Shown here one piece after another: positions 31,928-34,051 of a DNA stretch of 34,051 bases. The notes under the pieces were generated by a model. That model made no database searches. It was not told where the DNA came from and saw nothing but the letters and a program-made list of their open reading frames with translations. Location of the stretch: contig JAJYSP010000026.1 in NCBI GenBank assembly GCA_021793515.1, positions 1 to 34,051 on the forward strand, in the 5' to 3' direction. Each line of letters starts with the position of its first letter. Within the stretch, counting starts at the first letter, position 1. A program made the translations under genes and the position numbers. This stretch comes from Actinomycetes bacterium. GTDB lineage: Bacteria > Actinomycetota > Acidimicrobiia > Acidimicrobiales > RAAP-2.

Positions 31928-32608
31928 ATGGGACCCTTCATGAAGTTCTTTAAACACGTAGCTCTCGGAATCGCAATGATCGTCGTCATTACCGGCGCGG
32001 TTTTCCTTGGTAGGGCAACAATGCATACCAATCGCTCACAGCCATCATCGAGTCCGACAACAACTACGGTCTCGGCTGCAGCTCCCACGACAACGACGGT
32101 GCCTTTCGCAAATACGGGGACAATTGTCACACCTCCATCATCAGATCCCCCGACTTGTCGCAACAACCAACTCGAGGTGGCCGTCGGCTTTGGACCGGGC
32201 CCAGCTCTGGGCAACGCGGGAATCCCATTCATCATTGTCAATGTCAGCGGGGTCGAATGCACACTCGAGGGATATCCCAAACTCGCGTTTTTTCCCGCGT
32301 CTTACAAGAAGACTTCGATCAAGGTGACCAGTGGCGGCGGGATGATCTACGGGTCAGTGAAACCCCGACTCGTCGTGATCAAGCCGGACGCAACCGCCTC
32401 GTTCGGACTCGACTTCCTCAGCGCCGCGAATCAACGGGACCCATTAGCCGGGCCTTGCATGGTGCAGAACGTTTACGTCAAGTTGCCAGCGCGAACAGCA
32501 ACCTTGCCTAAGACCCACGAGACGACTGTGAACTTCAATTTCTGCCACTCGAACTTCCGAGTGGACGTAACGTCGATTCAACCCGGACCCCTTCCAAAGG
32601 AGGGCTAA
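31928..32608 (+). CDS. DUF4232-domain exported protein
   Basis: This 226-residue protein has an N-terminal membrane helix (about 10-28, HVALGIAMIVVITGAVFLG), a Thr/Ser/Pro-rich stalk (about 35-75) and a DUF4232 beta-sandwich domain (about 78-220). The domain has the family features: CRNNQLEVAVGFGPGPALGN, VNVSGVECTLEGYPKLAFF, and paired Cys later in GPCMVQN and FNFCHSN that should form disulfides. DUF4232 proteins are exported actinobacterial proteins of unknown function. The start is either 31928 or the ATG at 31940, which begins right at MKFFKH; both ribosome sites are weak. It is followed by a 59-residue gene and a terminator. Confidence 0.8.
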   Translation: MGPFMKFFKHVALGIAMIVVITGAVFLGRATMHTNRSQPSSSPTTTTVSAAAPTTTTVPFANTGTIVTPPSSDPPTCRNNQLEVAVGFGPGPALGNAGIPFIIVNVSGVECTLEGYPKLAFFPASYKKTSIKVTSGGGMIYGSVKPRLVVIKPDATASFGLDFLSAANQRDPLAGPCMVQNVYVKLPARTATLPKTHETTVNFNFCHSNFRVDVTSIQPGPLPKEG

Positions 32609-32615
32609 TCACGCC

Positions 32616-32795
32616 TTGTTGGCGGCCAACATCCGGCTCCTTCGCAAGTGGGCCAAGCGCGTTGGCCTCACGTCGGATCCACTCTGTGTCCCCTTCCCCG
32701 TGGATCACGGCTTCGAGGAGCTCGACGAGAACGGTCAGATCTGCCCGGCCGGGCGGTTCGACTTCGACGATCCACCCGACGACCTCGCCGCGTAG
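32616..32795 (+). CDS. 59-residue acidic protein with TTG start
   Basis: AAAGGAGG (32596-32603) overlaps the end of the DUF4232 gene and points to a TTG at 32616 (or 32619). The product starts with a basic helix (NIRLLRKWAKRVGL) and ends in an acidic tail (FDFDDPPDDLAA), with two Cys. Nearly all third codon positions are G or C, stronger than in the neighbouring island genes. It ends 24 bases before a terminator. No family is recognised. It could also be the surviving end of a longer gene. Confidence 0.6.
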   Translation: MLAANIRLLRKWAKRVGLTSDPLCVPFPVDHGFEELDENGQICPAGRFDFDDPPDDLAA

Positions 32796-32819
32796 GCGAG
32801 GCATCCACTCCAGCTACTA

Positions 32820-32852
32820 GCCCGCGGGACGAGTCACGTCCCGCGGGCCTTT
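32820..32852 (+). terminator. intrinsic terminator closing the DUF4232 / small-protein unit
   Basis: GCCCGCGGGACG and CGTCCCGCGGGC form a perfect 12-bp stem around AGTCA, followed by CTTTC. The stem is very stable but the T-run is short. The next stretch, 32853-32981, holds no gene that I can support. Confidence 0.8.
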
Positions 32853-32981
32853 CGTGCTGCCAGGATTGATGAGTCGCCGTGCTGGCGGGACCTCTGAGTC
32901 ATCGCTCGACGGCCCACATCGCGCATCTCAGCTTCGAGCCCCCTCTGGGGCCACTTGGACCGGACTTTCGTCAGTAGTTGG

Positions 32982-33103
32982 GGTCCACTTTCGTAAACGC
33001 CCCGCGGCGGGGTGTTTACGAAACTCCTCGAGACAAGCGATCGCAAGCGTTCCACAGCGCCCCGCGCGGGGCCTCCACACGATTGTGGTCAATCAGACCA
33101 CAC
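32982..33103. repeat. dispersed intergenic repeat, copy B, with a 16-bp hairpin
   Basis: This copy has the same blocks as 28260-28376 in the same orientation: GGTCCACT, GTTTACGAAACTC, CCACACGAT, 12 bases, GACCACAC. Here the core is a near-perfect hairpin: TTTCGTAAACGCCCCG (32989-33004) pairs with CGGGGTGTTTACGAAA (33008-33023) over 16 bp, one pair being G-T, around CGG. A second GC-rich dyad, CCCCGCGCGGGG, lies near 33060-33071. No ORF with coding character was found in it. Confidence 0.7.
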
Positions 33104-33185
33104 GGGCTTTGACCGATGTTTGGGCCATCACACGACTGCGTGACTCCGCGGCCTCGCCAGCAGCGCGCGAAGTTTTCGAGCTCGA

Positions 33186-34051
33186 TTATGCGCTGACTCG
33201 ACGCCACGTCCTGCCTCCATCGGTGGAGATGATGAGGTATGACCTTGATGACGTGACCTGGACGATGGCCGCACCGAGTCTGGGCGACGCGAAGGTTACG
33301 AGCTCAATGGCTGACGTCTGCGGGCTCGGCGTGTACACCGATGTCCAGGTCCTTCCGCCGTTGCTCGTTGCGAAGAGATGCTCGGGCGACGCTTGCCCTT
33401 TGTTGATCGGCTTGGCGACGAGGATCACGCCCGGAGCGGGTGACGCGGGTAGACCCGAAACCTGGATGAGCCACATGGTCGGAATGCCGACCCCGACCTG
33501 ACGGGTCGGGGCGAAGGTCAGCCCTCCGTCACGTGAGGTGAAGATCCAGTTCGTGCTCATTTTCAGACGCTTCGGTGTGCCGGGTGCGACGTCTCCGCCG
33601 AATCCGCCAATCGTGCAGGCGTCTAAGAGAGCGGTTGACGAGTACGCAACGGGAACGGCGAAGTCACCGCCGACCCTGGCGCACGGTCCGGCCCACTTTA
33701 CCCAGTGACCCGAATTCGTCAGGCGCGCGGCGCCGGTGACGCCGCGGTCGTTGCCGACCATCAACCAGCCGCTATTGCCCTTGAACACCAAGGCGCCCTC
33801 CATCCCAGTTCCGCCGGCCGCCGACGGTAGCGGCGGCGTGCTGACCCGTTGCCAGGAACTGGTCGCGATCGGAGAGCGCCAGAGTCCGAGAGTTTGCTCC
33901 GTCTTCCACCCGATTGCGTAGACTTGACCGTGGCTCGCGCCCACTGACAGGATTCCGCCCTTCATCCCGAGTGACTTCACAGATACCGGGGACCACGTGT
34001 GTCCTGCGTCGTGGGTCGTGAGCAACTCGGCGCTATAGGTGCCATTGGGGC
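33186..34051 (-). CDS. BNR-repeat protein (paralogue 2), 5' end outside the window
   Basis: The C-terminal 288 codons of a BNR/sialidase-like repeat protein are visible, and the frame stays open to the window edge. It aligns without large gaps with the protein encoded at 23151-24419, sharing VYAIGW/IYAIGW, GLWRSP, VSTPPL, GWL-VGNDRGVTG, DFAVPVAYS, PTRQVGV, GLPASP-PGV, GGRTWTSVY and DGGRTWRRV. The Asp-box motifs are THDAGHTW, SRDGGLTF, SNGGRTW and TDGGRTW. The membrane anchor expected at the N-terminus lies outside. Function is unknown; it is probably a surface binding protein. Repeat copy B begins 82 bases after its stop. Confidence 0.8.
   Translation of the reverse strand, partial: PNGTYSAELLTTHDAGHTWSPVSVKSLGMKGGILSVGASHGQVYAIGWKTEQTLGLWRSPIATSSWQRVSTPPLPSAAGGTGMEGALVFKGNSGWLMVGNDRGVTGAARLTNSGHWVKWAGPCARVGGDFAVPVAYSSTALLDACTIGGFGGDVAPGTPKRLKMSTNWIFTSRDGGLTFAPTRQVGVGIPTMWLIQVSGLPASPAPGVILVAKPINKGQASPEHLFATSNGGRTWTSVYTPSPQTSAIELVTFASPRLGAAIVQVTSSRSYLIISTDGGRTWRRVSA

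Noticed and set aside
32535-32804. 89-residue minus-strand ORF opposite the 59-residue protein
   Set aside because: The plus-strand frame has the better ribosome site, coding-type third positions and a terminator in the right place.
28377-32981. transposase, integrase or restriction genes expected in an island
   Set aside because: I looked for DDE, serine or tyrosine recombinase and methyltransferase motifs in all frames of this block and saw none.
33016-33207. 63-residue minus-strand ORF through repeat copy B
   Set aside because: It crosses the hairpins of the repeat, and copy A does not keep the frame open.
1-34051. CRISPR array or long tandem repeat array
   Set aside because: No regularly spaced identical repeats were seen; the only tandem periodicity is the four 11-bp units at 26640-26683.

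Overview
The window is about 34 kb of high-GC DNA from a free-living Gram-positive-type bacterium, most likely an actinobacterium. The clues are strong G/C preference at third codon positions, many GTG starts, several start codons placed 5-7 bases after a -10-like hexamer (leaderless style), a DUF2510 membrane protein, a MarP-like CvpA/serine protease and an MmpL-type transporter. The mix of fused PutA and SqdB fits the Acidimicrobiia, but that placement is inference. No ribosomal RNA, CRISPR array, phage gene or recognisable transposase was seen.

Layout. 1-6.8 kb: a degenerate ODP-type metallo-beta-lactamase-fold protein (minus) divergent from an MmpL transporter, then a bifunctional PutA. 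6.8-9.2 kb: sqdB (UDP-sulfoquinovose synthase), then three genes with 4-base stop/start overlaps: a DUF1003-like membrane protein, a 43-residue one-helix protein, and a secreted HNH-like protein. 9.2-11.6 kb (minus): an acyl-CoA dehydrogenase coupled to a nitrobindin-like protein, and a DUF2510 membrane protein. 11.6-19.6 kb: an aldehyde dehydrogenase, the MarP-like protease, gabT (minus), tRNA-Ser(CGA) (minus), tadA, a phosphonatase-like HAD, an acyl-CoA synthetase and a PadR regulator with palindromes in its promoter. 19.6-24.4 kb (mostly minus): a hypothetical protein, a cellulose-synthase-like GT2 with a C-terminal PilZ domain, a small membrane protein, a LigT-like protein and a membrane-anchored BNR-repeat protein. 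24.6-27.3 kb: an OmpR-type response regulator, its histidine kinase, four tandem 11-bp repeats that look like that regulator's operator, then a small exported protein closed by a strong terminator.

27.3-34 kb looks like an accessory block. Codon use is more relaxed and most genes are lineage-specific: a small alpha/beta hydrolase with short companion ORFs, an unknown cytosolic protein, an anchored exported protein, an arginine-rich small ORF, an exported esterase, a DUF4232 protein and a 59-residue TTG-start protein. Two related copies of a roughly 120-bp intergenic repeat, in the same orientation, bracket 28.4-33.0 kb. Beyond the right copy lies a second, window-truncated paralogue of the BNR protein.

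Functional themes are amino-acid catabolism (proline to glutamate by PutA, GABA transamination by GabT), acyl-CoA metabolism, envelope and exopolysaccharide functions (SqdB, GT2-PilZ, MmpL), and one probable self-contained signalling unit (regulator, kinase, 11-bp repeats, exported target). The best candidates for something undescribed are that signalling unit, the repeat-bracketed island with its BNR paralogues, and the overlapping gene run after sqdB.
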